A stretch of 50,920 bases of DNA, from contig JABUTU010000050.1 in the NCBI GenBank assembly GCA_021443545.1, positions 1 through 50,920 of the forward strand, written 5' to 3'. Below the pieces are notes generated by a model that did no database searches, was not told where the DNA came from, and worked only from the letters and a program-made list of their open reading frames with translations. The translations under genes were made by a program, and so were the position numbers. Positions 1-8,724 of this stretch are shown in pieces. Source of the DNA: Marinilabiliaceae bacterium. Lineage in GTDB: Bacteria > Bacteroidota > Bacteroidia > Bacteroidales > Marinilabiliaceae. Each line of letters begins with the position of its first letter. The first letter of the stretch is position 1.

Positions 1-130
1 TTGGTCTTGCAGATGATGTCGACACGGCCGGTCGCAATCGAGACCTCCTCTTGTGGTTTGAATCCGCAGAGGTAAAGCACCTGCACGACGATGAACTGAA
101 AACGCTCCTCGATGGCTTTGGGAGAATCTA
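1..130 (-). pseudogene. C-terminal PD-(D/E)XK nuclease fragment of a DUF1703 AAA-ATPase-like protein, lacking its 5' part
   Basis: Reading the minus strand just after the lpxA stop gives an open frame that runs off the left edge, including AIEERFQFIVVQVLYLCGF followed by VSIATGRVDIICKT. This is the pattern of the C-terminal PD-(D/E)XK nuclease domain of AAA-ATPase-like/DUF1703 proteins, where a helix ending in a hydrophobic GF-type turn precedes an R-x-D-I strand. The full-length relative at 40524-42119 has the same arrangement near its C terminus. Upstream the frame is closed by a stop (complement of 168-170) inside lpxA, and no ATG, GTG or TTG lies between that stop and the domain. The roughly 400-residue ATPase part is therefore missing. 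I infer a decayed remnant. A frameshift or an unusual start is the alternative. The rest lies outside the window. Confidence 0.6.
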
Positions 131-907
131 CTTCTTCACTCCTGGGACAATTCCGCGAGATGACGATTTAACAAACTCAAGAATCATATCACGAGCATCC
201 GACTGCGGAATCTCCGCCTCTATAGCTTGGACAGCTTGAGTTGTGTTAAGCGGTTTTTGATAGAAGTAGCTATAAATATTCTGAATCTCAGCTATCTGCT
301 GTGCATCAAAACCTCTTCGCTTCAAACCGACAAGATTAAGACCTTCGAAGGCTGCAGGCTCACGACCTACCATTGCGAATGGAGGTATATCCTTACCAAG
401 TCTTGTTCCTCCCTGAACCATGACGTATGGACCTATACGTGTAAACTGATGAACCAATGATCCCCCACCAACAACAGCACAATCAAAAACCTGAACCTCA
501 CCTGCAAACTGACATGCGTTGGAAACAATTATATTCGAACCGAAAACGCAATCATGACCTATATGAACATAAGCCATCAGCAGATTGTTTGAACCTACCT
601 TAGTGGTATTCTTCGATGCTGTACCTCGGTTGATTGTGACACACTCCCTGATTGTATTATTATCACCAATCTCGCACAATGTATACTCACCTTTAAATTT
701 GAGGTCTTGCGGCACAGCACCAATTGTAGCGTGAGGGAAGACTCTGTTGTTTTTTCCCATACGAACGCCATCACATATAACAGCGTTCGACATAATGTGA
801 CATCCATCTCCAATCTCAACATCCCCAGCAATCACTGCAAATGGGTCAATCTGAACATTATTGCCTATCTTGGCCTTTGAATCAACTGATGCTAAAGTAC
901 TTATCAT
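128..907 (-). CDS. lpxA: Acyl-ACP--UDP-N-acetylglucosamine O-acyltransferase LpxA
   Basis: LpxA moves a 3-hydroxyacyl chain from acyl carrier protein to the 3-OH of UDP-GlcNAc, the first step of lipid A synthesis in the cytosol. The 259-residue protein has the left-handed beta-helix of hexapeptide repeats over roughly residues 1-185, then the helical C-terminal domain starting near GLKRRGF. The catalytic base is His118 in HIGHDC, matching E. coli His125, and the GGGSLVHQF region follows as in the family. Length is usual (E. coli 262). It is the last gene of the set lpxD-lpxC-lpxA, 20 bases after lpxC, and is presumably transcribed with them from the promoter before lpxD. The start ATG is at 905-907. 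Function is secure. Acyl-chain length preference cannot be read with confidence from the sequence. Confidence 0.96.
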   Translation of the reverse strand: MISTLASVDSKAKIGNNVQIDPFAVIAGDVEIGDGCHIMSNAVICDGVRMGKNNRVFPHATIGAVPQDLKFKGEYTLCEIGDNNTIRECVTINRGTASKNTTKVGSNNLLMAYVHIGHDCVFGSNIIVSNACQFAGEVQVFDCAVVGGGSLVHQFTRIGPYVMVQGGTRLGKDIPPFAMVGREPAAFEGLNLVGLKRRGFDAQQIAEIQNIYSYFYQKPLNTTQAVQAIEAEIPQSDARDMILEFVKSSSRGIVPGVKK

Positions 908-927
908 TGTTTTAAAAATTATTCAAA

Positions 928-1848
928 TCAAAAACCATATTTAGCTATGAGCATTCTTGCGAACTGAGCATTTGAGCCGTGTCCCGAACGCGTTGCTATG
1001 AAACGTCCCTTTATAGGCTTGCCGACTAAAGCGAGGTCACCTATCAAATCAAGAAGTTTATGACGCGCTGCCTCATTAGGATACTTCAAATCACGATCAT
1101 TTAGGACTCCCGAAGGATGTATAGTTAATTCACGTCCCATCAGCTGCGTTATCTGAGCCCTGTCGTCAGTAGATAAATCCTTCTCAACAAAGACAATAGC
1201 ATTATCCAAATCTCCTCCCTTAATCAGTCCCTGCTGAAGCAAAAATGCCACCTCGTGTAGGAAGACAAAAGTTCTACAATCGTAGACCTCTTCATACTCG
1301 TCCAGCGACTCAATGAGAGCATACTGATTGGCAAGACATCGTGAGCCATTAAAAGATATGTTTACCTGAGCTGCAAAATACTCCTCAGGCAAGCCTATAA
1401 TACGTATTCCCTTTTCAGGCTCCTCATAAACCACCTTTTCCGTAATAACCATATACTCCCTCTCTGCATCCTGCTGCTCTATACCAACACAATCTATAGC
1501 CTCTATAAAAGGAAGAGCACTTCCATCAAGAATAGGAACCTCTGGTCCATCGAGTTTTATCAAACAATTGTCTATACGTCGCCCTCGAAGAGCCGACATG
1601 AGATGCTCAATGGTACTTACAGTGACATTCTCTCTACCCTCACCGGCACTCAGCACTGTTCCTCGCTGAGTAAACGAAACATTACGCGCATCAGCTGCGA
1701 ACATGGGTTCACCCTCCAGATCTATTCGCTGAAACAGATAACCAGTTCCTGGTTTAGCAGGACAGATTGTCAAGTTTACAACAACACCAGTATGCAAACC
1801 CTTACCTTTGAATGATGCTGAGGCCTTTATTGTTGTCTGTTTTTCCAT
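928..1848 (-). CDS. lpxC: UDP-3-O-acyl-N-acetylglucosamine deacetylase LpxC, not fused to FabZ
   Basis: LpxC removes the N-acetyl group from UDP-3-O-acyl-GlcNAc, the committed zinc-dependent step of lipid A synthesis. Zinc ligands are visible: His82 in STIEHLMSAL, and His263 and Asp267 in HKLLDLIGD. His290 in SGHGSN matches the general acid/base His265 of E. coli. The protein is 306 residues and stops after AKYGF, the length of the stand-alone enterobacterial enzyme (305). This is odd: in most Bacteroidota LpxC carries a C-terminal FabZ dehydratase domain giving about 460 residues. Only 20 bases separate the stop from lpxA, so there is no room for FabZ. The gene lies between lpxD and lpxA in one operon. 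FabZ must be encoded elsewhere or replaced. Confidence 0.95.
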   Translation of the reverse strand: MEKQTTIKASASFKGKGLHTGVVVNLTICPAKPGTGYLFQRIDLEGEPMFAADARNVSFTQRGTVLSAGEGRENVTVSTIEHLMSALRGRRIDNCLIKLDGPEVPILDGSALPFIEAIDCVGIEQQDAEREYMVITEKVVYEEPEKGIRIIGLPEEYFAAQVNISFNGSRCLANQYALIESLDEYEEVYDCRTFVFLHEVAFLLQQGLIKGGDLDNAIVFVEKDLSTDDRAQITQLMGRELTIHPSGVLNDRDLKYPNEAARHKLLDLIGDLALVGKPIKGRFIATRSGHGSNAQFARMLIAKYGF

Positions 1849-1881
1849 TTTTCTTACAGTGGTAAATTTATTCTCGAGAAT

Positions 1882-2913
1882 CTATTTCATACCTTGAACT
1901 GTCGCCTTTAGTTCGTCGAGTTCCCTCTTCAACTGAGGCAACTTACGGAAAATCACAAACGACCTGTTGAACTCCATATAATCCATGGCGGGAGAGCCAA
2001 ATAGCGTCTGTCCAGCCTTCTTGACTGTACTATTTATACCCGTCTGTGCAGCACATATTGTCCTGTCAGGCACTTCGATATGACCAGCCACGCCCACTTG
2101 TCCTCCAAGCATACAGTTACTGCCCACTTTAGATGAACCAGCCACACCAGACATTGCAGCCATAACGGTATTCTGACCTATGACAACGTTATGTGCAACC
2201 TGTATGAGGTTATCCAGTTTCGTTCCTCGGCCTATACGTGTCGAACCCATTGTTGCACGGTCAACACACGTGTTAGCACCAATCTCGACATCGTCTTCAA
2301 TAACTACATTTCCAATCTGCGGGACCTTCTTATAGTTGTTATTTGCATCTGGTTGGAATCCAAAACCATCGGCACCTATAACAGTTCCAGCGTGTATCAC
2401 AACCCGTTGTCCAAGAGAACATCCCTTATATATTTTAACGCCTGAATATATCTCACAGTCATCACCTATTTGCACCCCATCACCAATATAAGCTTGAGGA
2501 TAAATCTTCACATTGTTTCCTATTCTGGCACCCTCGCCTATGTACGCAAATGCCCCAACATATACTTTTTCGCCCAGCTTAGCCGTCGATGCTATATAAG
2601 ATGGTTGCTCGACTCCCACCTTCTGTGGCACCATCTTCTCATACATATCCAATAACTGAGCAAGAGCCTGACGAGAATCCGGAACCTTAATCATAACGGC
2701 TTTGACAGGCTGCGATGGAACAAAATCATTATTTACAATGACCGCCGAAGCTTCCGTTGAATAGATAAAATGCTCATATTTAGGATTTGAGAAAAACGTC
2801 AGTCCACCTTGTTTTCCCTCCTCAATCTTACATACGTCATTGATAATTACGTTACCATCTCCCTCAATTGTTCCTTGCAACAACTGAGCAATATCAGATA
2901 CTCTGAACTCCAT
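1882..2913 (-). CDS. lpxD: UDP-3-O-acylglucosamine N-acyltransferase LpxD
   Basis: LpxD adds the second 3-hydroxyacyl chain, to the 2-amino group of UDP-3-O-acylglucosamine, after LpxC has acted. The 343-residue protein has the uridine-binding N-terminal domain (about 1-100), a long left-handed beta-helix of hexapeptide repeats (about 105-315) and a short C-terminal helix. The catalytic His241 lies in QVAHNVVIG, as in the E. coli enzyme (QIAHNVVIG, His239). It is the first gene of the lpxD-lpxC-lpxA unit; lpxC starts 33 bases after its stop. A Bacteroidota-type promoter lies directly upstream, partly inside the 3' end of hisS. Length and motifs are normal. Confidence 0.96.
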   Translation of the reverse strand: MEFRVSDIAQLLQGTIEGDGNVIINDVCKIEEGKQGGLTFFSNPKYEHFIYSTEASAVIVNNDFVPSQPVKAVMIKVPDSRQALAQLLDMYEKMVPQKVGVEQPSYIASTAKLGEKVYVGAFAYIGEGARIGNNVKIYPQAYIGDGVQIGDDCEIYSGVKIYKGCSLGQRVVIHAGTVIGADGFGFQPDANNNYKKVPQIGNVVIEDDVEIGANTCVDRATMGSTRIGRGTKLDNLIQVAHNVVIGQNTVMAAMSGVAGSSKVGSNCMLGGQVGVAGHIEVPDRTICAAQTGINSTVKKAGQTLFGSPAMDYMEFNRSFVIFRKLPQLKRELDELKATVQGMK

Positions 2914-2943
2914 GCGTTATTGTATATTAAATATAAAACTTTG

Positions 2944-2976
2944 CGAATGTAACAATAAAAAAGCAGAATCGGCAAA
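2944..2976 (-). promoter_or_regulatory. Predicted Bacteroidota-type promoter for lpxD-lpxC-lpxA
   Basis: On the minus strand TTTG (2976-2973) is followed after 21 bases by TACATTCG (2951-2944), one mismatch from the Bacteroidota -7 consensus TAnnTTTG, at the normal 19-21 base spacing. It lies about 30 bases before the lpxD ATG. The -33 box sits next to the hisS stop, so lpxD can be transcribed independently of hisS. Prediction from pattern only. Confidence 0.45.
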
Positions 2977-2977
2977 C

Positions 2978-4345
2978 TCAACAAGAAATAGTCGGCACAA
3001 CCTCATCGGGAGTCAATGATAACTGCTCACCTGTCTGCATATTCTTAACAGTAACCTTACCAGTGACTCTCTCCGTCTCACCACAAAGTGCAACGAAAGG
3101 AATCTGCTTCTTATCTGCATACTGCATCTGTTTTTTCATTTTCGCAGCATCTGGATATATCTCGGTCTTTATACCCTTTGCTCTCAAATCGCGGGCAATT
3201 TTTAATGAGTACATCTCATCTTCCCCACCGAAGTTAGCAAAGAGTATTCTTGTCTGCTCCATTGCTGACTCAGGGAAGAGATTCAACTGAGTCATAACAT
3301 CATAAATTCTGTCGGCTCCGAAAGAGATACCTACACCAGACATACCCTTCAAGCCAAAAATACCCGTAAGGTCATCATAACGACCTCCACCAGTTATACT
3401 ACCTATCTCAACATCAAGTGCCTTTACCTCGAAAATAGCCCCAGTATAGTAATTCAATCCACGAGCAAGAGTCAGATCAAGCTCTACCTTTACCGTCTTC
3501 AAGCCAATAGCATAAACATATTTGAATATTGTCTCAACCTCATCCAACCCCTTCTGTCCGACCTCCGATGTAAGAATAGACCGCATTATCTGAATTTTCT
3601 CCTCCATAGAGCCAGTCATCTTAAGAATAGGCTGTAGTTTTTCTACTGATTCTGTTGACAATCCCTTCTCCTGCAACTCTGCATTTACATTGTCCAAACC
3701 AATCTTGTCGAGTTTATCTATAGCCACTGTGATATCCACCATATGCTCAGCAGCCCCTATTGCCTCAGCAATTCCCGCAAGAATCTTACGGTTATTAATT
3801 TTGAGCACCACATTTATGCCGAGAGCATCATAAACATCGTCCACAATCTGAATCAACTCAACCTCATTGAGAAGAGAGTCGGAACCAATAATATCGACAT
3901 CACACTGATAGAACTCGCGGTATCTTCCTTTCTGAGGACGATCAGCGCGCCACACGGGTTGTATCTGAAATCTCTTGTATGGAAATGTCAGCTCTGCCTG
4001 ATGCTGTACGACGTATCGCGCAAAAGGCACTGTCAAGTCGTATCGCAATCCCTTCTCGCATATCTGAAGCGATGCCTTGTCTGAATTAGCATTCAAAGGA
4101 GCTCCTACAGACATTAGGAAATCACCCGAATTAAGAATCTTGAATAGCAACTTATCGCCTTCATCGCCATACTTTCCAAGAAGAGTCGAAAGATTCTCCA
4201 TAGCTGGAGTCTCAATCTGACTAAAGCCATAACGCTTAAAAACCCCTTTTATGGTATCGAAGATATAATTACGACGAGCCATTTCAATCGCTGAAAAGTC
4301 GCGTGTTCCCTTTGGAATGCTCGGTTTTGTTATTGTCACTGCCAT
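2978..4345 (-). CDS. hisS: Histidyl-tRNA synthetase
   Basis: HisS charges tRNA-His in the cytosol. The 455-residue protein has the class II aminoacyl-tRNA synthetase core: motif 1 near KGTRDF and the following helix, motif 2 around [20 protein letters not shown], the histidine-binding element [15 protein letters not shown], and motif 3 in TGGGRYDDL with [10 protein letters not shown]. The C-terminal anticodon-binding domain (about 365-455) follows. Length fits the Bacteroidota form. The gene is divergent from glyS with a 123-base shared region and lies upstream of lpxD, separated by a predicted promoter. Confidence 0.96.
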   Translation of the reverse strand: MAVTITKPSIPKGTRDFSAIEMARRNYIFDTIKGVFKRYGFSQIETPAMENLSTLLGKYGDEGDKLLFKILNSGDFLMSVGAPLNANSDKASLQICEKGLRYDLTVPFARYVVQHQAELTFPYKRFQIQPVWRADRPQKGRYREFYQCDVDIIGSDSLLNEVELIQIVDDVYDALGINVVLKINNRKILAGIAEAIGAAEHMVDITVAIDKLDKIGLDNVNAELQEKGLSTESVEKLQPILKMTGSMEEKIQIMRSILTSEVGQKGLDEVETIFKYVYAIGLKTVKVELDLTLARGLNYYTGAIFEVKALDVEIGSITGGGRYDDLTGIFGLKGMSGVGISFGADRIYDVMTQLNLFPESAMEQTRILFANFGGEDEMYSLKIARDLRAKGIKTEIYPDAAKMKKQMQYADKKQIPFVALCGETERVTGKVTVKNMQTGEQLSLTPDEVVPTISC

Positions 4346-4378
4346 GCCTTATTTTGTTATATGCGCTATAAACGACTG

Positions 4379-4386
4379 CAAAAATA
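4379..4386 (-). promoter_or_regulatory. Predicted -7 box for hisS
   Basis: The minus strand reads TATTTTTG, a perfect match to TAnnTTTG, 34 bases before the hisS ATG. No good TTTG -33 box is seen at 19-21 bases, so confidence is limited. It lies in the region shared with the divergent glyS gene. Confidence 0.35.
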
Positions 4387-4428
4387 CACTTTGAAAAAGA
4401 AATTTCCTCGAATTAGACAAAAAATAAC

Positions 4429-4436
4429 TAATTTTG
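4429..4436 (+). promoter_or_regulatory. Predicted -7 box for glyS
   Basis: TAATTTTG is a perfect TAnnTTTG box, 32 bases before the chosen glyS ATG at 4469. A TTTC about 22 bases upstream is the best -33 candidate. Its position inside the longer open frame that begins at 4361 supports the later start codon. Confidence 0.45.
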
Positions 4437-4468
4437 CGCCACAAATAACAATAATTCCAAAATTACAA

Positions 4469-6016
4469 ATGGCACAGCAAGAAGATGTCTTCAAGAAGTT
4501 GGTAGCTCACTGCAAAGAGTATGGTTTTGTATTTCCAAGCAGCGAGATTTACGATGGTCTTGGCGCAGTATATGACTATGGTCAAAACGGTGTAGAACTT
4601 AAGAACAACATAAAAAAGTATTGGTGGGACGCAATGGTCAAACTCAACGACAACGTTGTAGGCATTGACTCGTCTATCTTCATGCACCCAACAATATGGA
4701 AGGCATCTGGTCACGTTGACGCTTTCAACGACCCGTTGATTGACAACAAAGACTCAAAGAAACGTTATCGTGCTGACGTACTCATAGAGGAGCAACTTGC
4801 CAAATACGATGATAAGGTCGAGAAGGAGATTACCAAAGCCAAGAAGAAATTCGGTGATACCTTCGATGAAAATAAATTCCGCGAAACAAATCCAAACGTT
4901 CTGCGCGAACAGAGTAAACGTGATGCCTTGCTCACCAGATTTGCCAAGGCTCTGAACGACAATAATCTTGAGGAGCTTCGTCAGATTATTCTCGACGAGG
5001 GTATCGTTTGTCCAATCAGTGGTACAACCAACTGGACAGAGGTCCGGCAGTTTAACCTTATGTTTACAACTGAGATGGGTTCAACTGCTGATGGTGCAAT
5101 GAAGATTTATCTTCGTCCAGAGACAGCACAGGGTATCTTTGTCAACTTCTTGAATGTACAAAAGACCGGACGCATGAAGGTTCCTTTCGGTATCGCTCAG
5201 ATAGGAAAGGCTTTCCGCAACGAGATAGTAGCACGTCAGTTCATCTTCCGCATGCGAGAGTTCGAGCAGATGGAGATGCAGTTCTTCGTACGTCCAGGCG
5301 AAGAGATGCAGTGGTTCGACTACTGGAAATCATTCCGTCTCAAGTGGCACAAGGCTCTTGGCATGGGTGATGAGAACTACCAGTTCCACGACCACGATAA
5401 GCTTGCGCACTACGCAAACGCTGCAACCGACATCGAGTTCCGCATGCCATTCGGCTTCAAAGAGGTTGAGGGCATCCACTCACGTACCGACTTCGACTTG
5501 TCACAGCATGCTAAGTATTCAGGAAAGAAGATTGAGTACTTCGACCCTGAGCTAAACAAGAGCTACACTCCATACGTTATTGAGACATCAATCGGTGTCG
5601 ACCGTATGTTCCTGAGCATCCTTGCTGGTGCTTACAAAGAGGAGGAGCTTGAAGGTGGGGAGACACGTGTTGTTTTGCGTCTGCCAGCTGTTTTGGCACC
5701 AGTGAAACTTGCCGTCCTTCCTCTCATAAAGAAAGACGGACTTCCTGAGAAGGCTCGCGAGGTTATGAATACTATGAAGCTCGAGTTCAATTGCCAATAC
5801 GACGAGAAGGACTCTATCGGAAAGCGTTACCGTCGTCAGGATGCAATCGGCACACCATTCTGTGTCACCATCGATCATCAGACACTACAGGACAACACCG
5901 TTACTGTCCGCTACCGCGACACCATGGAGCAGGAGCGTGTAAGCATCGATGCTCTGCACACAATGATATCAAAACAGGTTACTGGAGCAGAACTCTTCAA
6001 TAAACTGCTTCAATAA
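4469..6016 (+). CDS. glyS: Glycyl-tRNA synthetase, single-chain class II type
   Basis: GlyS charges tRNA-Gly in the cytosol. It is the eukaryote/archaea-like homodimeric form, not the alpha2-beta2 GlyQ/GlyS form. Motif 1 region IYDGLGAVYDYG, motif 2 FGIAQIGKAFRNEI and RMREFEQMEMQFF, and motif 3 ETSIGVDRMFL are present, followed by the C-terminal anticodon-binding domain (RYRRQDAIGTPFCVT). The open frame extends back to 4361, but the ATG at 4469 is preferred: it begins the conserved sequence MAQQEDVFKKLVAHCKEYGF, and a promoter box lies between the two possible starts. This gives 515 residues, the usual length. A strong hairpin terminator follows the stop. Confidence 0.95.
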   Translation: MAQQEDVFKKLVAHCKEYGFVFPSSEIYDGLGAVYDYGQNGVELKNNIKKYWWDAMVKLNDNVVGIDSSIFMHPTIWKASGHVDAFNDPLIDNKDSKKRYRADVLIEEQLAKYDDKVEKEITKAKKKFGDTFDENKFRETNPNVLREQSKRDALLTRFAKALNDNNLEELRQIILDEGIVCPISGTTNWTEVRQFNLMFTTEMGSTADGAMKIYLRPETAQGIFVNFLNVQKTGRMKVPFGIAQIGKAFRNEIVARQFIFRMREFEQMEMQFFVRPGEEMQWFDYWKSFRLKWHKALGMGDENYQFHDHDKLAHYANAATDIEFRMPFGFKEVEGIHSRTDFDLSQHAKYSGKKIEYFDPELNKSYTPYVIETSIGVDRMFLSILAGAYKEEELEGGETRVVLRLPAVLAPVKLAVLPLIKKDGLPEKAREVMNTMKLEFNCQYDEKDSIGKRYRRQDAIGTPFCVTIDHQTLQDNTVTVRYRDTMEQERVSIDALHTMISKQVTGAELFNKLLQ

Positions 6017-6028
6017 AAGTAGTCGCAT

Positions 6029-6084
6029 AATAATAACAATGGTGTGTCGAACAACATTATGTTCGACACACCATTGTTATTATT
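6029..6084 (+). terminator. Perfect 25-bp hairpin terminator after glyS
   Basis: An inverted repeat with two perfectly complementary 25-base arms (6029-6053 and 6060-6084) and a 6-base loop is followed by TTT. It lies 12 bases after the glyS stop. Because the outer arms are A/T rich on both sides it can act in both directions, separating glyS from the convergent rprY. Confidence 0.8.
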
Positions 6085-6103
6085 TTAGGGATAGTCATTC
6101 CTT

Positions 6104-6141
6104 AACAAAAAATCCAGACGTCACAATAGACATCTGGATTT
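6104..6141 (-). terminator. Hairpin terminator after rprY
   Basis: Arms 6110-6122 and 6129-6141 pair over 13 positions with one mismatch around a 6-base loop. On the minus strand the stem is followed by a run of T residues (complement of 6107-6112). It lies 38 bases after the rprY stop and is the expected terminator of the rprX-rprY unit. Confidence 0.65.
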
Positions 6142-6178
6142 ATGGAGAAATATAAGATTTCTTACACTACTTCAAAAA

Positions 6179-6874
6179 CTAAATTACAAGTTTGTAACCC
6201 TTACCGTGTACATTGATAATCTCTACTGATGGATCGTCCTTGAGGTGTTTACGCAACTTGGTGATATAAACATCCATTGAACGAGCATTAAAGTAGTTGT
6301 CATCAACCCATATCGTCTTTAAGGCAAGATTTCTCTCCAACACCTTATTAGCATTTGTACAAAGCAACTTCAGCAATTCACTCTCCTTGGTTGTCAGCTT
6401 AATAACACTATCCATATTATCGTCAAAGATAAGTTGTTGCTTCTGAGTATCAAACTTATATCGACCGAGCATATAGACATCTTGTACAACTGTATTCCCA
6501 GACGTTCTGCGAAGAATCGCCTCAATACGGAGCAACAGCTCCTCCATACTGAATGGTTTCGACAGATAATCGTCCGCACCTACCTTGAATCCTTGAAGGA
6601 TATCCTCCTTCATCGTCTTCGCTGTCAAGAAGATAATGGGTACATCTGAATTAATCATACGTATCTCCTTTGCAAGCGTAAATCCATCCTTCTTTGGCAT
6701 CATGACATCAAAAATACATATGTCATACTTACCTGCAACAAACGAATTATACGCCTCTTCTCCATTTGGTGTCAAATCAGTATCATAACCTTTTGCTTGC
6801 AGATACTCACAAAGCAACATGCCCAAGTTCTCGTCGTCTTCGGCCAAAAGAATCTTATGCTCCTTGTTCTCCAT
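6179..6874 (-). CDS. rprY: OmpR-family response regulator, RprY-like
   Basis: A DNA-binding response regulator acting in the cytosol on phosphorylation by its partner kinase. The receiver domain (about 6-120) has the acidic pair Asp13-Asp14 in LLAEDDENLG, phospho-acceptor Asp56 in CIFDVMMPKKDG, and the switch Lys in IIFLTAKT. The C-terminal winged helix (about 135-230) shows LTTKESELLKLLC and DVYITKLRKHLKDDPSVEI, typical of OmpR/PhoB. Sequence pattern and pairing recall RprY of Bacteroides fragilis. The frame is open to 6982, but ATG at 6872-6874 (MENKEHKILL) starts the receiver fold directly and avoids an overlap with the kinase gene upstream, giving 231 residues. The kinase gene ends 73 bases before it. 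Confidence 0.88.
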   Translation of the reverse strand: MENKEHKILLAEDDENLGMLLCEYLQAKGYDTDLTPNGEEAYNSFVAGKYDICIFDVMMPKKDGFTLAKEIRMINSDVPIIFLTAKTMKEDILQGFKVGADDYLSKPFSMEELLLRIEAILRRTSGNTVVQDVYMLGRYKFDTQKQQLIFDDNMDSVIKLTTKESELLKLLCTNANKVLERNLALKTIWVDDNYFNARSMDVYITKLRKHLKDDPSVEIINVHGKGYKLVI

Positions 6875-6947
6875 TATTGTTTTGGTTTTAGAGTTATTTC
6901 CTTGTTTACTATATATTCCTATAATTGTTTCCTTTTTATTGAATTTT

Positions 6948-8504
6948 TTATGTATGTTTTTTAATAGGTATGAATATATCAAACTTCGTACCTACATTCA
7001 ACTCGCTCTCTACAGTAATCTGACCACCATGATCTTCTACTATTTTCTTGACATAAGCCAACCCAAGTCCAAAGCCCTTAACATCATGTACATTGCCCGT
7101 CGGGACTCTATAAAACTTCTCGAATATACGATTGAGGTTATCTCGTGATATACCCATTCCATTATCCTTTATTGATATCACAATACCATTATTACGATTA
7201 ACGGTCTTGATATACAGTGCTGGCGCCTCTCTACGATATTTAAAGGCATTATCCAGCAGATTAAAGATGACATTCGTAAAATGGACCTCATCAACCAACG
7301 CCATCGAGTCAGGAGCATCCAGCATGACACTAAGCTCTCCTTTTTCCGACTCAACCTTGACCTGAAAGCTCGATGCTACTTTACTCACTATCGCATTGAC
7401 ATCCATCTCTTCAAGTTTCAGACTTGCTTTTCCCTTTTCAAAAGCAGCCAACTGTAGTATCTTTTCAACCTGAGTTGTGAGTCTCTTACTCTCCTCTTTA
7501 ATGATACCCGAGATGCGAACCAACGATTTAGGGCTCATGGCAACAGAGGAATCCTGCAACATCTGAGAGGCAAGTGATATGGTTGAGATAGGAGTCTTGA
7601 ACTCGTGTGTCATATTATTAATAAAGTCATTCTTGATAATATCAATATTACGTTGCCGGAATATAATCACAACAGTGTATATAGATATTGCAAGTATGAG
7701 TATCGTGAACAAGACCGTGGGTATCACAAGCCCCATCAACTCTTTCACATAAGTCCGCTTCTCTGGAAAACAAACCGAGATACTATGCAACTTAGCATGC
7801 ACATCATTTGGAAACAACTGCCTCTTAAACGTTGTCATTTTTGATGCCGCAACATATCCTGGAGTGCTTATTGCGATATTTCCCGAAGCATTAAGAACTG
7901 CAAACTCATAATCGTCATGAATACCTCTCTCCTCGAAATTCTGCATCAACAAAGCATCTAAACGTTGTTGGTTGACACGCTCTTCAATCGGCTCCGTTTC
8001 AAACACAGTATGTAAGAGTTTCTTCGTCTGGTCGTCCAAACGCTTATGCAACTCATTCTGAACGATAAGCATAGCGTTTGTAACAGGGTCAAAATGTCCG
8101 ACATCCCCCAAATCAGCCTGTCCGTTAAAACTATTCACAAGTGTATCTTCTCGATATGTCGAAAGATTGAAATGTCCCTGATTGTCAAGGTCAAACGATA
8201 TATGATTGCTATAATTGTTATGCGTAATAGACGATTCAGCACCCGTCGTTCTACCCTTGATGTGGTTTCTGACAAATAGAGGCCAATCTCCGATATTAAC
8301 ACGTTCGTACGACCTGAAAGCCGACATTTCGTCGGTTTCCAATCGCGCTATCACTGCATCTATACTCTGACAAACCAACTGCGAGAAATTAGTCTCTCTT
8401 AGTTTCGCTGCCTCATATATCCAGCGTGTCTGCATAGTGACAAGTCCGATGAAGGCAAGCGACATCAGAACGCACAACCACACTATGACGTTTTTACTTT
8501 TCAT
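6948..8504 (-). CDS. rprX: Membrane sensor histidine kinase, RprX-like
   Basis: Partner kinase of the RprY-like regulator. The 518-residue protein has a first membrane segment (about 6-23), a periplasmic sensor region of about 230 residues, a second membrane segment (about 257-282), then the dimerisation/phosphoacceptor helix with His300 in NNMTHEFKTPIS. The ATPase domain follows with N box NLLDNAFKYR, G1 box SIKDNGMGIS, F box and G2 box GFGLGLAYVKKI. The periplasmic part has no recognisable named domain. The kinase is first and the regulator second, an order shared with B. fragilis rprX-rprY. A palindrome overlaps the predicted -7 box upstream, which may allow autoregulation. The signal sensed is unknown. 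Confidence 0.87.
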   Translation of the reverse strand: MKSKNVIVWLCVLMSLAFIGLVTMQTRWIYEAAKLRETNFSQLVCQSIDAVIARLETDEMSAFRSYERVNIGDWPLFVRNHIKGRTTGAESSITHNNYSNHISFDLDNQGHFNLSTYREDTLVNSFNGQADLGDVGHFDPVTNAMLIVQNELHKRLDDQTKKLLHTVFETEPIEERVNQQRLDALLMQNFEERGIHDDYEFAVLNASGNIAISTPGYVAASKMTTFKRQLFPNDVHAKLHSISVCFPEKRTYVKELMGLVIPTVLFTILILAISIYTVVIIFRQRNIDIIKNDFINNMTHEFKTPISTISLASQMLQDSSVAMSPKSLVRISGIIKEESKRLTTQVEKILQLAAFEKGKASLKLEEMDVNAIVSKVASSFQVKVESEKGELSVMLDAPDSMALVDEVHFTNVIFNLLDNAFKYRREAPALYIKTVNRNNGIVISIKDNGMGISRDNLNRIFEKFYRVPTGNVHDVKGFGLGLAYVKKIVEDHGGQITVESELNVGTKFDIFIPIKKHT

Positions 8505-8590
8505 ATGACCATGCCCAAAATACAGATAATGAGCTACTCATGCAAATCCATCAATCTAAATTCGACACTCTTTTCAACGAATCGGTTTCC

Positions 8591-8614
8591 TTGCTATAAG
8601 TTATAGCAAAGTTA
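8591..8614 (-). promoter_or_regulatory. Predicted rprX -7 box overlapping a perfect palindrome
   Basis: On the minus strand TAACTTTG (8614-8607) matches the TAnnTTTG -7 box perfectly. It overlaps a perfect inverted repeat of 9+1+9 bases (8591-8609, TTGCTATAA-G-TTATAGCAA) that would span the transcription start. This placement is that of an operator. Which protein binds it is unknown. RprY itself is one candidate. No clear -33 box was found. Confidence 0.45.
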
Positions 8615-8654
8615 CAATCAATTTTTGAAATCGCTTTCATAATTTTCATCCATA

Positions 8655-8687
8655 TTGACTAAAAACAAGAAAATAAAACTATATTTG
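8655..8687 (+). promoter_or_regulatory. Predicted promoter of the V-ATPase operon
   Basis: ATTG (8655-8658), 21 bases, then TATATTTG (8680-8687), a perfect TAnnTTTG box, 37 bases before the atpE ATG. The region 8505-8724 is shared with the divergent rprX gene. Confidence 0.5.
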
Positions 8688-8724
8688 CATAAATAATATT
8701 CACACAGTAATAGGCACTTCAAAT

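Noticed and set aside
4361..4468. 36-residue N-terminal extension of glycyl-tRNA synthetase
   Set aside because: The conserved protein starts at 4469 and a -7 promoter box at 4429-4436 falls inside the extension.
6875..6982. 36-residue N-terminal extension of the response regulator
   Set aside because: It overlaps the kinase gene and precedes the receiver fold without similarity to the family.
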